Source of the DNA: Bacteroidota bacterium
GTDB lineage: Bacteria > Bacteroidota > Bacteroidia > Bacteroidales > CAIXZF01
Direction of reading: 5' to 3'
DNA length: 33,835 nt
NCBI GenBank assembly: GCA_026391855.1
Contig: JAPLDE010000162.1
Location: 1 to 33,835, forward strand
In this document: piece after piece, positions 17,134 through 24,747 of the stretch
Layout of the letters: each line of letters begins with the position of its first letter
Position numbering within the stretch: position 1 is the first letter of the stretch
Program-made: the position numbers and the translations under genes
Notes under the pieces: generated by a model
The model's database searches: none
What the model was told of the DNA's origin: nothing
Seen by the model: the letters and a program-made list of their open reading frames with translations, nothing else

Positions 17134-18201
17134 ATGGAAAAGAAAATCACATCAACCATGCCTAAATCTGAAATTCTGGAAGCCTATAAAGAACTTCTGG
17201 AAAAGGTTCAGAATCAGAAAATTGAAGATCCGAGGGTTGTAAAAGAAATTGAGAATAAGAAAGAAACAGTAAAAAACGCTTCTCTGCATTCCTCTGAAAC
17301 CATTATAAAAGGGATTGCCGAGTTGAAGCTGAATATCGGTAATTCGCTGGATAAACTGGAGGAATCCCTGATGACCGAATACCGCAAACTTTCGCAAATC
17401 AGAGAAGCCGTTGAAATTGAAACGAAAAACCTGGATGAGCTTTACCAGATTAAGGTCAACGCTGATTCTCTGGCAGCTCTGTTGATGGCGCAAAAGGAGA
17501 AAAGGCTTCAGTTGGAAGCGGAAATACAGAGAAAAAAGGAGGTTTTTGAGGAGGAGAAGGAAGAAACGGAAAGCAAATGGGCAAAAGAGAAAAAAGAGAG
17601 GGAGGCGATGTTGAAAGAGCAGGAAGCATTGTTGAAAAAGCAGCGTCAGCGGGAAGAAGAAGAATATCAGTACAACATCCTGATACAGAAGAAGAAAGAT
17701 GAAGATGCCTATCTTGCAAAGAAATCTGCGCTGGAAAAAGAGATAACCGAAAAGAAAATGGCCTTTGAAAAAGAATTATCTGAAAAGAAAATTGCTTTTG
17801 AAAAGGAAGTAAGTGAGAGAGAAGCATTTATAGCAGCCAAAGAGAAAGAATGGGCTGAACTGACAAAGAAAGTGGAAAGCTTTCCTTCCGATCTGGAAAA
17901 AGCGATTAAACAAACCGAAAAAGCCATTCAGGAAAAGATTGAAACAAAGTACAAATTTGAGGCTGAACTGACCGACAAAGAAACAGAAGGCGAAAGGATG
18001 CTTAACAAACAGATCATCTCGAATCTGGAGGCTAAGATTAAAGAGCAGACGACACTTATCGCACAGCTCACACAAAAAGCCGATTATGCCGGCGACCAGG
18101 TCAACAACATCGCTGTCAAAGCCCTGGAAGGTGCAGCAAATATGCGATTCCAGATAAAAGAGAAGTCAGAAAGAAACACAGAAGAACCGGGCCCTAAGTA
18201 A
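17134..18201 (+). CDS. Coiled-coil protein of unknown function
   Basis: A 355-residue highly charged protein without signal peptide or membrane segment. Residues about 85-330 are almost continuous heptad coiled coil rich in Glu and Lys. They include a local tandem repeat (EKKMAFEKELSEKKIAFEKEV, about 207-232). The short N-terminal part (about 1-80) is less repetitive and may fold as a separate helical hairpin. It lies 60 nt after hsdR on the same strand and may be the last gene of the operon or have its own promoter. I do not recognise a family. Similar coiled-coil genes can accompany nuclease systems as oligomerisers, but that role is only a guess here. Confidence 0.75.
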   Translation: MEKKITSTMPKSEILEAYKELLEKVQNQKIEDPRVVKEIENKKETVKNASLHSSETIIKGIAELKLNIGNSLDKLEESLMTEYRKLSQIREAVEIETKNLDELYQIKVNADSLAALLMAQKEKRLQLEAEIQRKKEVFEEEKEETESKWAKEKKEREAMLKEQEALLKKQRQREEEEYQYNILIQKKKDEDAYLAKKSALEKEITEKKMAFEKELSEKKIAFEKEVSEREAFIAAKEKEWAELTKKVESFPSDLEKAIKQTEKAIQEKIETKYKFEAELTDKETEGERMLNKQIISNLEAKIKEQTTLIAQLTQKADYAGDQVNNIAVKALEGAANMRFQIKEKSERNTEEPGPK

Positions 18202-18271
18202 CAGATGTTTACCAGGCCACGGGTAATAAGAACGGTCTCGTGCGAATCATAACAGTATTAACTTTCTTTTT

Positions 18272-18308
18272 GCTACTTTTTCTTTCTGCCTCCCAAAGAA
18301 AAAGAAGC
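18272..18308. repeat. Imperfect inverted repeat in gene-poor stretch 18202-18440
   Basis: GCTACTTTTTCTTT (18272-18285) and AAAGAAAAAGAAGC (18295-18308) pair at 13 of 14 positions around loop CTGCCTCCC. It may act as a bidirectional terminator after the coiled-coil gene or be a dispersed repeat. A 71-codon ORF from 18240 crosses it but looks spurious. Nothing else is seen between 18202 and the metallopeptidase remnant. Confidence 0.6.
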
Positions 18309-18459
18309 CACCGGTCGATTTTCAGGAGTAAAAAGCCATGGTTGACGAAAATAAAGGCGTCTTTAACTCATATAAATTCGTGTTTTGAGCGGTTTGAATG
18401 CAATTGCCTGTTACCGGAAAAGGAAAATATGACGGATGCAAAATCCAACCAATGATGCA

Positions 18460-18872
18460 AACACACACATTCTCTTTCGGTTATGTAGTAGTAAAAGCAC
18501 CTTACAATGCGTCCATAGAAAAGATTGAAGAGAAACTTCAAAAATGAGCTTCCTGGATCATTCGTCAGCAAAGTTACTTCCTTACTTTTCAACCCAAACC
18601 AGCTGAATTCCAATATGTAAAATGTAGAACCCAAAGACATCTATCTTTTAGAAATGCCAACCCGATGGGGCAGTTGCACTCCAAAGGGGAAGATCATACT
18701 CAATCCGGATTTAATTCGGGCTCCAAAAGCATGTATTGAGCATGTCATTATCAATGAGTTATGCCACCTGGTCCATCACAACCATACTCAGAAATTTCTT
18801 GATCTTCAGGCAAAAGAGATGCCGGATTGGGAAAAATGTAAGAAGAAATTGGACTCTTTACTGATATTTTAA
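18460..18872 (+). pseudogene. Decayed YgjP/SprT-type metallopeptidase (DUF45)
   Basis: Two frames read together give a broken YgjP-type zinc peptidase. The first part (about 18460-18650) encodes VVVKAPYNASIEKIEEKLQK, an in-frame TGA at 18545-18547, then ASWIIRQQSYFLTFQPKP. The central beta-rich segment that normally carries the YLGRQY-like motif is missing. After a frame change, 18654-18872 encodes the C-terminal half: MPTRWGSCTPKGKIILNP, then NELCHLVHHNHTQKF and MPDWEKCKKKL. The zinc motif HELCH has lost its first His (now Asn), so this fragment cannot bind zinc normally. Such genes commonly sit behind hsdR in type I loci, which fits the position. Loss of function is well supported. Confidence 0.82.
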
Positions 18873-18895
18873 GACACAAATTGCAAGTAACTAAA

Positions 18896-19468
18896 ATGAT
18901 TAAACCCAGTCCACCAGCACCTTACTTCAATAGGTCAAATAAAATCAGAGCATTTGTCTTAGGCTGTGATCCAACAGCTTTTGATAAAGAGGGGAAACCG
19001 ATTGAATTCATGACTGTATTCGGATTGGATAAGGATAATCGGTACTTTTCAGCGATAGAACCCAATCTTAACGAACTTGGTTTGTCGAAGCATTGCGTTT
19101 ATATTCAGAATCTTATCCCTGATTTCCTTGATTTTGAAACTAGTAAAAATAAGAATTGGGAAATTGTTGCAAAATTACATATTCAAGACCGGTTACTAGA
19201 ATTTGATCATTTTGACCCAGATCGAAGGTTGCCAGTTTTTCTAACATCTGAGATAATCTATAAAGTTCTTTTGAATGATGGGGAAATAAGAAAGAGAGCG
19301 AAAGAACTATATAAATCTGAGTACGAGATAATAATCCCAGGTAATAAGAATAAGTTGTTTCGTAAGTTGATCCCACTATATAGGCACCCAGCTTATTCCT
19401 TAAAGAAACAATTAAGATACAAGGACCTAATATTAAAATTAAAACCATTTGATGTCCCCACTCCTTAA
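18896..19468 (+). CDS. Possible uracil-DNA-glycosylase-fold protein
   Basis: A 190-residue protein without signal peptide. The first half has FVLGCDPTAFD (about 18-28), resembling the GxDP water-activating loop of the uracil-DNA glycosylase superfamily, followed by VYIQNLIPDFLDF (about 64-76). Near the C-terminus, PLYRHPAYS (about 161-169) resembles the HP loop of that fold. A role in recognising or excising modified bases would suit its neighbour, an HNH nuclease 18 nt downstream, with which it is probably co-transcribed. ATG 18896 is preferred over TTG 18881. The gene is likely real, but the family assignment is tentative. Confidence 0.45.
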   Translation: MIKPSPPAPYFNRSNKIRAFVLGCDPTAFDKEGKPIEFMTVFGLDKDNRYFSAIEPNLNELGLSKHCVYIQNLIPDFLDFETSKNKNWEIVAKLHIQDRLLEFDHFDPDRRLPVFLTSEIIYKVLLNDGEIRKRAKELYKSEYEIIIPGNKNKLFRKLIPLYRHPAYSLKKQLRYKDLILKLKPFDVPTP

Positions 19469-19486
19469 TAATCTATCCTCTTTTTA

Positions 19487-20380
19487 ATGGACGACCAAAT
19501 AAGAACCGCTGCCTTTGCCTGGCTGGAGAAACAAACTCAACTCCATGGAGATGTTCTTCCCAGGGATGTTCTTGAAAAAGGATTTGATTTTAAGGGACGT
19601 AGAATTACGCTCCCAGGACCTAAAGGGATATGGAAAGCGCAAAACATGGAATTTCCAATCTCGATTTGTACAACCACCAACAGCCCATACAAGGATGCAT
19701 TGGTAGGAGGCAAGTACCTGAAATACAGTTACCGGGGCGAAGATCCTTACCATCCTGATAATGTTGGGCTTAGGAAACTTATGCAACAAGGCCAACCGCT
19801 TATTTACTTCTTAGGTGTTGTTAAAGGTAAATACCTGGCTACCTGGCCGGTTTATATTGTCGGAGATAATATGCAAGGATTATCCTTTTCTATAGCAGTA
19901 GATTCAAACAATATTCAAGTTCAAACAAATGTGGTTGAGGATCAAGACTTAAACAAGGAATACCGTCGGGCATATATGACTTCAAATGTTCTGATCCGGC
20001 TTCACCAGAGATCTTTTCGGGAAAGGGTTTTGGCTGCTTACCAGAATCAATGCACCTTGTGCAGCCTGAGGCATATCGAACTACTGGATGCTGCCCACAT
20101 TATATGTGACAGGGAAGACCAGGGGGAACCCATCATTCAGAATGGAATCTCCCTTTGCAAAATTCATCATGCTGCTTTTGATGCGAACATTCTCGGAATC
20201 AATCCGGATTATCAAGTTTCAGTCCGTCAGGATATTCTGGAAGAAATTGACGGTCCAATGCTAAAGTATGGTATCCAATCAATGGATAAGCAAAGAATCA
20301 TTCTCCCAAACAGGAAATCAGATTGGCCGGATAAAGAAAGATTGGAAATCCGTTTTTCCGAATTTCTGAAGGCAGTATAA
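19487..20380 (+). CDS. HNH endonuclease with SRA-like N-terminal domain, type IV-like
   Basis: A 297-residue protein. The N-terminal part (about 1-150) resembles the SRA/ASCH-like domain seen in many HNH restriction enzymes (SPYKDALVGGKYLKYSYRG, DPYHPDNVGLRKLMQQG, LIYFLGVVKGKYL). The HNH nuclease domain (about 185-240) has Cys189 and Cys192, DAAHI with His204, Asn219 and His227/His228, so the metal site looks complete. Such enzymes commonly restrict DNA with modified bases; this is inferred from the family, and the modification recognised is unknown. It follows the possible glycosylase gene by 18 nt. The HNH domain is certain; the N-terminal assignment is moderate. Confidence 0.85.
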   Translation: MDDQIRTAAFAWLEKQTQLHGDVLPRDVLEKGFDFKGRRITLPGPKGIWKAQNMEFPISICTTTNSPYKDALVGGKYLKYSYRGEDPYHPDNVGLRKLMQQGQPLIYFLGVVKGKYLATWPVYIVGDNMQGLSFSIAVDSNNIQVQTNVVEDQDLNKEYRRAYMTSNVLIRLHQRSFRERVLAAYQNQCTLCSLRHIELLDAAHIICDREDQGEPIIQNGISLCKIHHAAFDANILGINPDYQVSVRQDILEEIDGPMLKYGIQSMDKQRIILPNRKSDWPDKERLEIRFSEFLKAV

Positions 20381-20387
20381 CCCATAA

Positions 20388-20501
20388 GGGACTAAGCAGA
20401 CTCAAAAAAAGGAAAATGGCTAGATTAGGTATCTTATTGATTCTCTATTGAATATTATATTTCATAAATATTATTGGGACTAAGCTGACCCAAAAAAGGG
20501 A
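20388..20501 (+). repeat. Imperfect direct repeat of a 26-bp element
   Basis: GGGACTAAGCAGACTCAAAA (from 20388) and GGGACTAAGCTGACCCAAAA (from 20476) are two copies of a roughly 26-bp element 88 bp apart, both ending in an A-run and GGGA/GGA. They lie just after the HNH gene and before the Thr-Gly-Gln relic. They could be insertion or recombination scars. No gene is seen in 20381-20520. Confidence 0.55.
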
Positions 20502-20517
20502 CTATGCTTCCACCTAA

Positions 20518-20775
20518 ATAAAAAATCCCAGTGGTTTCACCGGTCAAGCTACAAGAGAAGTTACTGAAGAAGTTACTGAAGAAGCTACTGGACAAGATAC
20601 CGGAGAAGTTACTGGAGAAGTTACCACTAAATACTGCTTTAGAGTAAGCAATCAGAAATTATCTACAAAGCAAACCGACCAAGTAACCGATCAAGTAACC
20701 GACTAAGTAACCGACCAAGAAAGAGACCATGTGGCCAACTATGTAACCGATGATGGTCGCAGTGTAATCTTCTGA
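20518..20775 (+). pseudogene. Relic of a Thr-Gly-Gln-repeat ATP-binding protein
   Basis: The frame from 20518 reads FTGQATREVTEEVTEEATGQ, then DTGEVTGEVTT, TDQVTDQVTD, a TAA at 20704-20706 and further VTD repeats up to a TGA at 20773-20775. The same Thr-Gly-Gln linker occurs in the DUF4062/HATPase protein, and a 13-bp word GCTACTGGACAAG is shared at 13730 and 20584. No start codon, ATPase domain or winged helix remains, and an in-frame stop at 20515 closes the left side. It is best read as the leftover linker of a second gene of that type. Confidence 0.65.
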
Positions 20776-20781
20776 ATATCA

Positions 20782-20833
20782 TCACCCTCCACTATTCCAC
20801 TTCCGCACCTCCTGGATCAAAGTCGGGTCGAAA
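20782..20833 (-). pseudogene. Tyrosine recombinase 3'-end scar, left copy
   Basis: On the minus strand this short stretch encodes FDPTLIQEVRKWNSGG and a stop, matching the last residues of the integrase remnant at 25735 ([17 protein letters not shown]). Bases 20786-20831 match 25742-25787 at 41 of 46 positions in the same orientation. It contains no catalytic motif. Together the two scars bracket the primase-helicase and AbiE genes. Confidence 0.6.
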
Positions 20834-20908
20834 CAATTCAATCTGTATGACTGACACCAGCCGGGCAGGCCCACACTTGCTCACGGAAAGTAGTTTCACT
20901 TTTGGTTG

Positions 20909-20916
20909 TATCTTTG
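20909..20916 (+). promoter_or_regulatory. -7 box of the primase-helicase gene
   Basis: TATCTTTG matches TAnnTTTG exactly and lies 22 nt before the ATG at 20939, giving a leader of about 16 nt. No convincing -33 TTTG stands at the usual distance, so an activator may be needed or the site may be weak. Confidence 0.5.
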
Positions 20917-20938
20917 AATAAATATCTGCAGTTATTAG

Positions 20939-23929
20939 ATGATTAATCTTGAAGGAATAATACCTCTTATCCAGGAACTGTTTGCTTGCCGGACTGATGT
21001 TTTTGCAGTGCGATGGGAAAAAGGAAACAAAAGCGGTTATATGCCAGCCATTAAGGTTGACCCTTACAGACTTAAACAGCACCAAATCAAAGGTGGTTCT
21101 TTTAAAGATTTTACAGACAAAGAGTATAAACCACTGACCAAAGAGGAGATTGAGAAGCATTTGATTGGGGAACAATCTATTGGAATATATCCCTTACTCA
21201 AGGATAACACCTCCTGGTTCATAGTCGCTGACTTTGATGAAGATAACTGGATTGAACAATGTCAGCTTTTTATCAAGGTCTGCTCTGAAAAAGGAATCCC
21301 GGCTTACCTCGAGCGTTCCAGATCAGGCAATGGTGGACATGTATGGATATTTTTCGGAAACCCTTATCCTGCCAGCAGAAGCCGGAAAATTGTCATCACT
21401 CTTTTACAACAGTCAGGTATTTTCTCGGTGTACGATAAATCATCCAGCTTCGACCGGCTTTTCCCAAACCAGGATATGCTATCTGGTAAAGGATTTGGAA
21501 ACCTGATAGCCCTGCCATTTGCACACCCTGCCATACAGAAAGGGAGCAGTTGTTTTGTTGATCCAATAAATCTGGAACCTTTCCCTGATCAGAGTGCTTT
21601 TCTAAGGAACACAAAACGTGTAGCTACTGACCTTTTGGATAATTTATTAAGTGGTGTACTTGAAGAGAATAATCCCTCTGAGGTTAGCTTATCAACATCA
21701 GATAACCAGAAAACGTTAATTCGCCTAAAAACAAACGTTTATATTAACCGCAATTCGCTACCGGTTTCCCTGGTGAACTTTCTTAGGAATGAACTTAACT
21801 TCGCAAATAGTGAGTTTTATATCAGAAAGAACATTGGTAAGAGCACTCACGAAACTAAAAGGTTCTTTAAACTAATCATAGAAAGTGGGAACGATCTGAT
21901 CATTCCCAGAGGATTCATTGGGAGGATTATCAGATTTTGCAAAGAGAGTAATATAGAGTTTGAATTCAAGGATGAAAGGGAAAAGTTGGCAGATGTTGCT
22001 TTTAAAAGCAATATCAGTCTATATCAGCACCAGCTGACTGCCTTGGAAGCTGCAAATAAAAAGGACATCGGTGTCATTGTTGCACCGCCTGGAGCAGGAA
22101 AAACCGTGATCGGGCTCAAAATCATTGAAGAGAAACATCAACCTGCCTTAATCCTGGTTCATAGGAAACAACTCGCAGACCAGTGGATTGATAGAATTCA
22201 ATCATTTCTTGGGATACCAAAGCATCAAATAGGTTTAATATCAGGAGGGAAGGCTAAATCTGGTAAACTGATTACGGTTGCAATGATTCAGAGTTTCGGC
22301 AAGGAGATCGAAAAAAATGCACAATCGGAATTGCTTACATCCTTTGGGACAGTCATCGTTGATGAATGTCATCATATTCCTGCTGATACATTCAGTAGCG
22401 TAATAGCCAGACTTGACACCTATTATTTATACGGGTTAACGGCCACTCCCTTCCGTAAATACAATGACAGCAAGCTGATCTTTATTTATCTTGGGGAGAT
22501 CATTTCAGAGATAAAAACACAGGAGGGGCTAAGTCAAAAAAAAGCAACCATCATAATCCGGAATACTGACTTCGATGTCCCATTCAATTCAAAAACAGAC
22601 AGATTCGAAACATTATCCAAAATCCTGATTCATGACAGTTCAAGGAATAAATTGATTCTCGATGATGTGATCTTTGAAGTTAATTCCGGGAAACGGGCTG
22701 TGATTATCACCGAGAGGAAAGAACATATTGAATCATTATTCCAGTATCTGAAACAGAAGTTCGAGGTCATTACGCTATCAGGAGATGATAGTGAGGTCAT
22801 TGGTAAGGAAAAATGGAAAAGTCTCAAGGAAGGTAGCTATCAGGTTCTAATCACAACTGGACAATACTTTGGTGAAGGGACAGACCTGAATAATGCGCAA
22901 TGCCTTTTCCTGGCATATCCATTTTCTTTTGAAGGTAAACTAATCCAATACATTGGAAGAGTTCAACGCGGAGAATTAACTCCATGGGTTTATGATTACC
23001 GGGACCAAAGAATCGAATACCTGAATCGACTTTTCCTTAAACGAAACACATACTACCGTAAATTGGAGAATCAGGCCACACTATTTGATGAAACCGGAGT
23101 AGAAGTAAGGACCAATAAGACGACGATAAGAATTGATGAACGAATCAAAGTACCCATAGAAGAATTGGAGTTTCGTTACGGAAGTATTTCTTTCAGCTAT
23201 TTTGTTGAGAATATGAGGGAGAAGCTTGAATTTGAGATAGAAAACGATCAGATTCATCCTGAGTTTGATGTTTTGAAACCCTATTTTATCAAAATATTAA
23301 AATCGAAGCAGGTTGAAATTCAGATTAATGCAGAGTACCACGAAGGAAAATTGATATCACAGATTGCAAAGTCACTTGACCTGGAAAGGATAAACAAAGA
23401 AGTTGTGGATACGATTCGTTTCCGTTTTGCAGAAAAGAGTTTCTTTGGGAAAGTGCCGGATAAAAACAAAGGTTTATTGAGTTTATCGGAACTACAAGAC
23501 CAAGCCAACAATCTATATGATTCTGAAATTGAATTGCTTGAAGATATTCTGAATCGCAAGAAAGTGAAACACTACCGGCAACTAAGGTTCCTGGCCGATC
23601 AACATGAATTAACAGTATTGAAAATCCGGTTTGTTCTTAACCCGTTCTCATTTGTATTCCTGCTAGCAGGTGAAGAACAATTCCATGTGGTCATGGAAAC
23701 TATGGATACCGAAGAGGCCACCTACATCTGGCATTTGGAGAAATCAATTTCAGAACTCAAGAACCGACTAAAAGACATAGATCTTGATCTGCAATTCATA
23801 AGGGCTAAAGGAAGAATACCATTTTTGGAAAAGCTACCTGCCAATTTCAGCCGAGTCCATCACGATTATTCTGATGAAAAGAAAGGGTACATTTTATGGA
23901 AGACCTCACTCGAGGAGAAATTAGTATAA
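20939..23929 (+). CDS. TOTE-type archaeo-eukaryotic primase + SF2 helicase
   Basis: A 996-residue fusion. The N-terminal archaeo-eukaryotic primase domain (about 20-240) has Asp98 and Asp100 in VADFDED and the SGNGGHVW motif (His134), as in the primase of TOTE conflict systems. A middle region (about 245-360) joins it to an SF2 helicase with Walker A APPGAGKT (382-389), DECH (475-478), LTATPF and the C-terminal IQYIGRVQRG motif. The tail (about 740-996) has no recognised domain; a nuclease is not visible. TOTE proteins are thought to act in conflict with invading DNA. The gene stands alone with its own promoter, inside the scar-bracketed cassette. Primase and helicase are firm; the defence role is inferred. 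Confidence 0.85.
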   Translation: MINLEGIIPLIQELFACRTDVFAVRWEKGNKSGYMPAIKVDPYRLKQHQIKGGSFKDFTDKEYKPLTKEEIEKHLIGEQSIGIYPLLKDNTSWFIVADFDEDNWIEQCQLFIKVCSEKGIPAYLERSRSGNGGHVWIFFGNPYPASRSRKIVITLLQQSGIFSVYDKSSSFDRLFPNQDMLSGKGFGNLIALPFAHPAIQKGSSCFVDPINLEPFPDQSAFLRNTKRVATDLLDNLLSGVLEENNPSEVSLSTSDNQKTLIRLKTNVYINRNSLPVSLVNFLRNELNFANSEFYIRKNIGKSTHETKRFFKLIIESGNDLIIPRGFIGRIIRFCKESNIEFEFKDEREKLADVAFKSNISLYQHQLTALEAANKKDIGVIVAPPGAGKTVIGLKIIEEKHQPALILVHRKQLADQWIDRIQSFLGIPKHQIGLISGGKAKSGKLITVAMIQSFGKEIEKNAQSELLTSFGTVIVDECHHIPADTFSSVIARLDTYYLYGLTATPFRKYNDSKLIFIYLGEIISEIKTQEGLSQKKATIIIRNTDFDVPFNSKTDRFETLSKILIHDSSRNKLILDDVIFEVNSGKRAVIITERKEHIESLFQYLKQKFEVITLSGDDSEVIGKEKWKSLKEGSYQVLITTGQYFGEGTDLNNAQCLFLAYPFSFEGKLIQYIGRVQRGELTPWVYDYRDQRIEYLNRLFLKRNTYYRKLENQATLFDETGVEVRTNKTTIRIDERIKVPIEELEFRYGSISFSYFVENMREKLEFEIENDQIHPEFDVLKPYFIKILKSKQVEIQINAEYHEGKLISQIAKSLDLERINKEVVDTIRFRFAEKSFFGKVPDKNKGLLSLSELQDQANNLYDSEIELLEDILNRKKVKHYRQLRFLADQHELTVLKIRFVLNPFSFVFLLAGEEQFHVVMETMDTEEATYIWHLEKSISELKNRLKDIDLDLQFIRAKGRIPFLEKLPANFSRVHHDYSDEKKGYILWKTSLEEKLV

Positions 23930-23960
23930 CCTCATCAGAAAGTGAAATTATTATATGTTT

Positions 23961-23990
23961 TGTCAGGTAACTACCGGTAATTACCTGACA
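23961..23990. promoter_or_regulatory. 30-bp near-perfect palindrome, AbiEi-type operator candidate
   Basis: Arms TGTCAGGTAA (23961-23970) and TTACCTGACA (23981-23990) are perfect complements around CTACCGGTAA, itself a TACCGGTA palindrome with one flanking mismatch. It ends 6 nt before the -7 box and covers the place of the -33 box. AbiEi antitoxins are known to repress their own promoter through inverted repeats, which fits the next gene. Confidence 0.75.
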
Positions 23991-23995
23991 TTTTA

Positions 23996-24003
23996 TACAT
24001 TTG
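23996..24003 (+). promoter_or_regulatory. -7 box of the AbiE operon
   Basis: TACATTTG matches TAnnTTTG exactly, 18 nt before the ATG at 24022. A TTTG -33 box is absent; its place is occupied by the palindrome at 23961-23990. The start would be near 24010, leaving a very short leader. Confidence 0.6.
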
Positions 24004-24021
24004 CAACAGAATGCAAAATTT

Positions 24022-24747
24022 ATGAAAACAACTGATTTTATTACAGATAAGATTAACAGACTTCCAATTGGATTTGTTTTCACCTATGATGATTTAAAGA
24101 TAGAGGTGAATAAAGTGGATGCTGTTACAAAAGCACTAGGACGCTTGGTTAAAGAGGGTAAGATCAGGAAACTATCACCCGGTAGGTTCTACAAGGCTCG
24201 TACTACAGATTTCGGGGAACTTAAACCGGATATTTACCAGGTTGTAAAAGATCTCCTGGAAGAGAATGGCAAAATCCTTGGGTACCTTACAGGCTATTAT
24301 GCCTATAACATACTAAAACTGACCACACAGGTGCCATCTATCATCCAGATTGGGTCCATTGAATTAAAGAAAGGACTTACAAGAGGTATATATAAAATCA
24401 GATTCATCAAACAGCCGAACCGTATTACCAAAGAGAATATCACCCTACTCCAAATACTTGATTCTGTACGAAATATAAAGGAGATTCCGGATACAACCGT
24501 TGATAAGGCCTGTTTGATATTAATTAGCACCATCAAAAAAATCAGCCCAGAAGACAGGTCCAGGCTTGTGAAACTTGCATTAAAATACAACCCTGCCACG
24601 AGGGCACTGACAGGGGCAATGCTTGAAAATATAGCTGATAGCAATAGTGTTGATAGCTTATACAAATCTCTTAATCCTTCCTCTTCATACTCAATTGGAA
24701 TCTCTGACCAGGTATTGCCTAACAAGTTAAAATGGAATATCTTATGA
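24022..24747 (+). CDS. DUF6088/AbiEi-like antitoxin and transcriptional regulator
   Basis: A 241-residue protein with an N-terminal winged-helix domain (about 5-60: PIGFVFTYDDLKI, LGRLVKEGKIRKLSPGRFY) and a C-terminal domain (about 70-240) as in DUF6088/AbiEi-type antitoxins (GYLTGYYAYNILKLTTQVP). AbiEi proteins neutralise the AbiEii nucleotidyltransferase and repress their operon. The palindrome directly upstream is the likely binding site. ATG 24022 is chosen over TTG 24001, which lies inside the promoter. Its stop overlaps the toxin start by 4 bp (ATGA). The pair assignment is strong; regulation is inferred from the site and the family. Confidence 0.87.
   Translation: MKTTDFITDKINRLPIGFVFTYDDLKIEVNKVDAVTKALGRLVKEGKIRKLSPGRFYKARTTDFGELKPDIYQVVKDLLEENGKILGYLTGYYAYNILKLTTQVPSIIQIGSIELKKGLTRGIYKIRFIKQPNRITKENITLLQILDSVRNIKEIPDTTVDKACLILISTIKKISPEDRSRLVKLALKYNPATRALTGAMLENIADSNSVDSLYKSLNPSSSYSIGISDQVLPNKLKWNIL

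Noticed and set aside
18240..18455. Small secreted protein with a signal-peptide-like start
   Set aside because: The hydrophobic start is produced by the T-rich arm of an inverted repeat, and the rest has no protein-like pattern.
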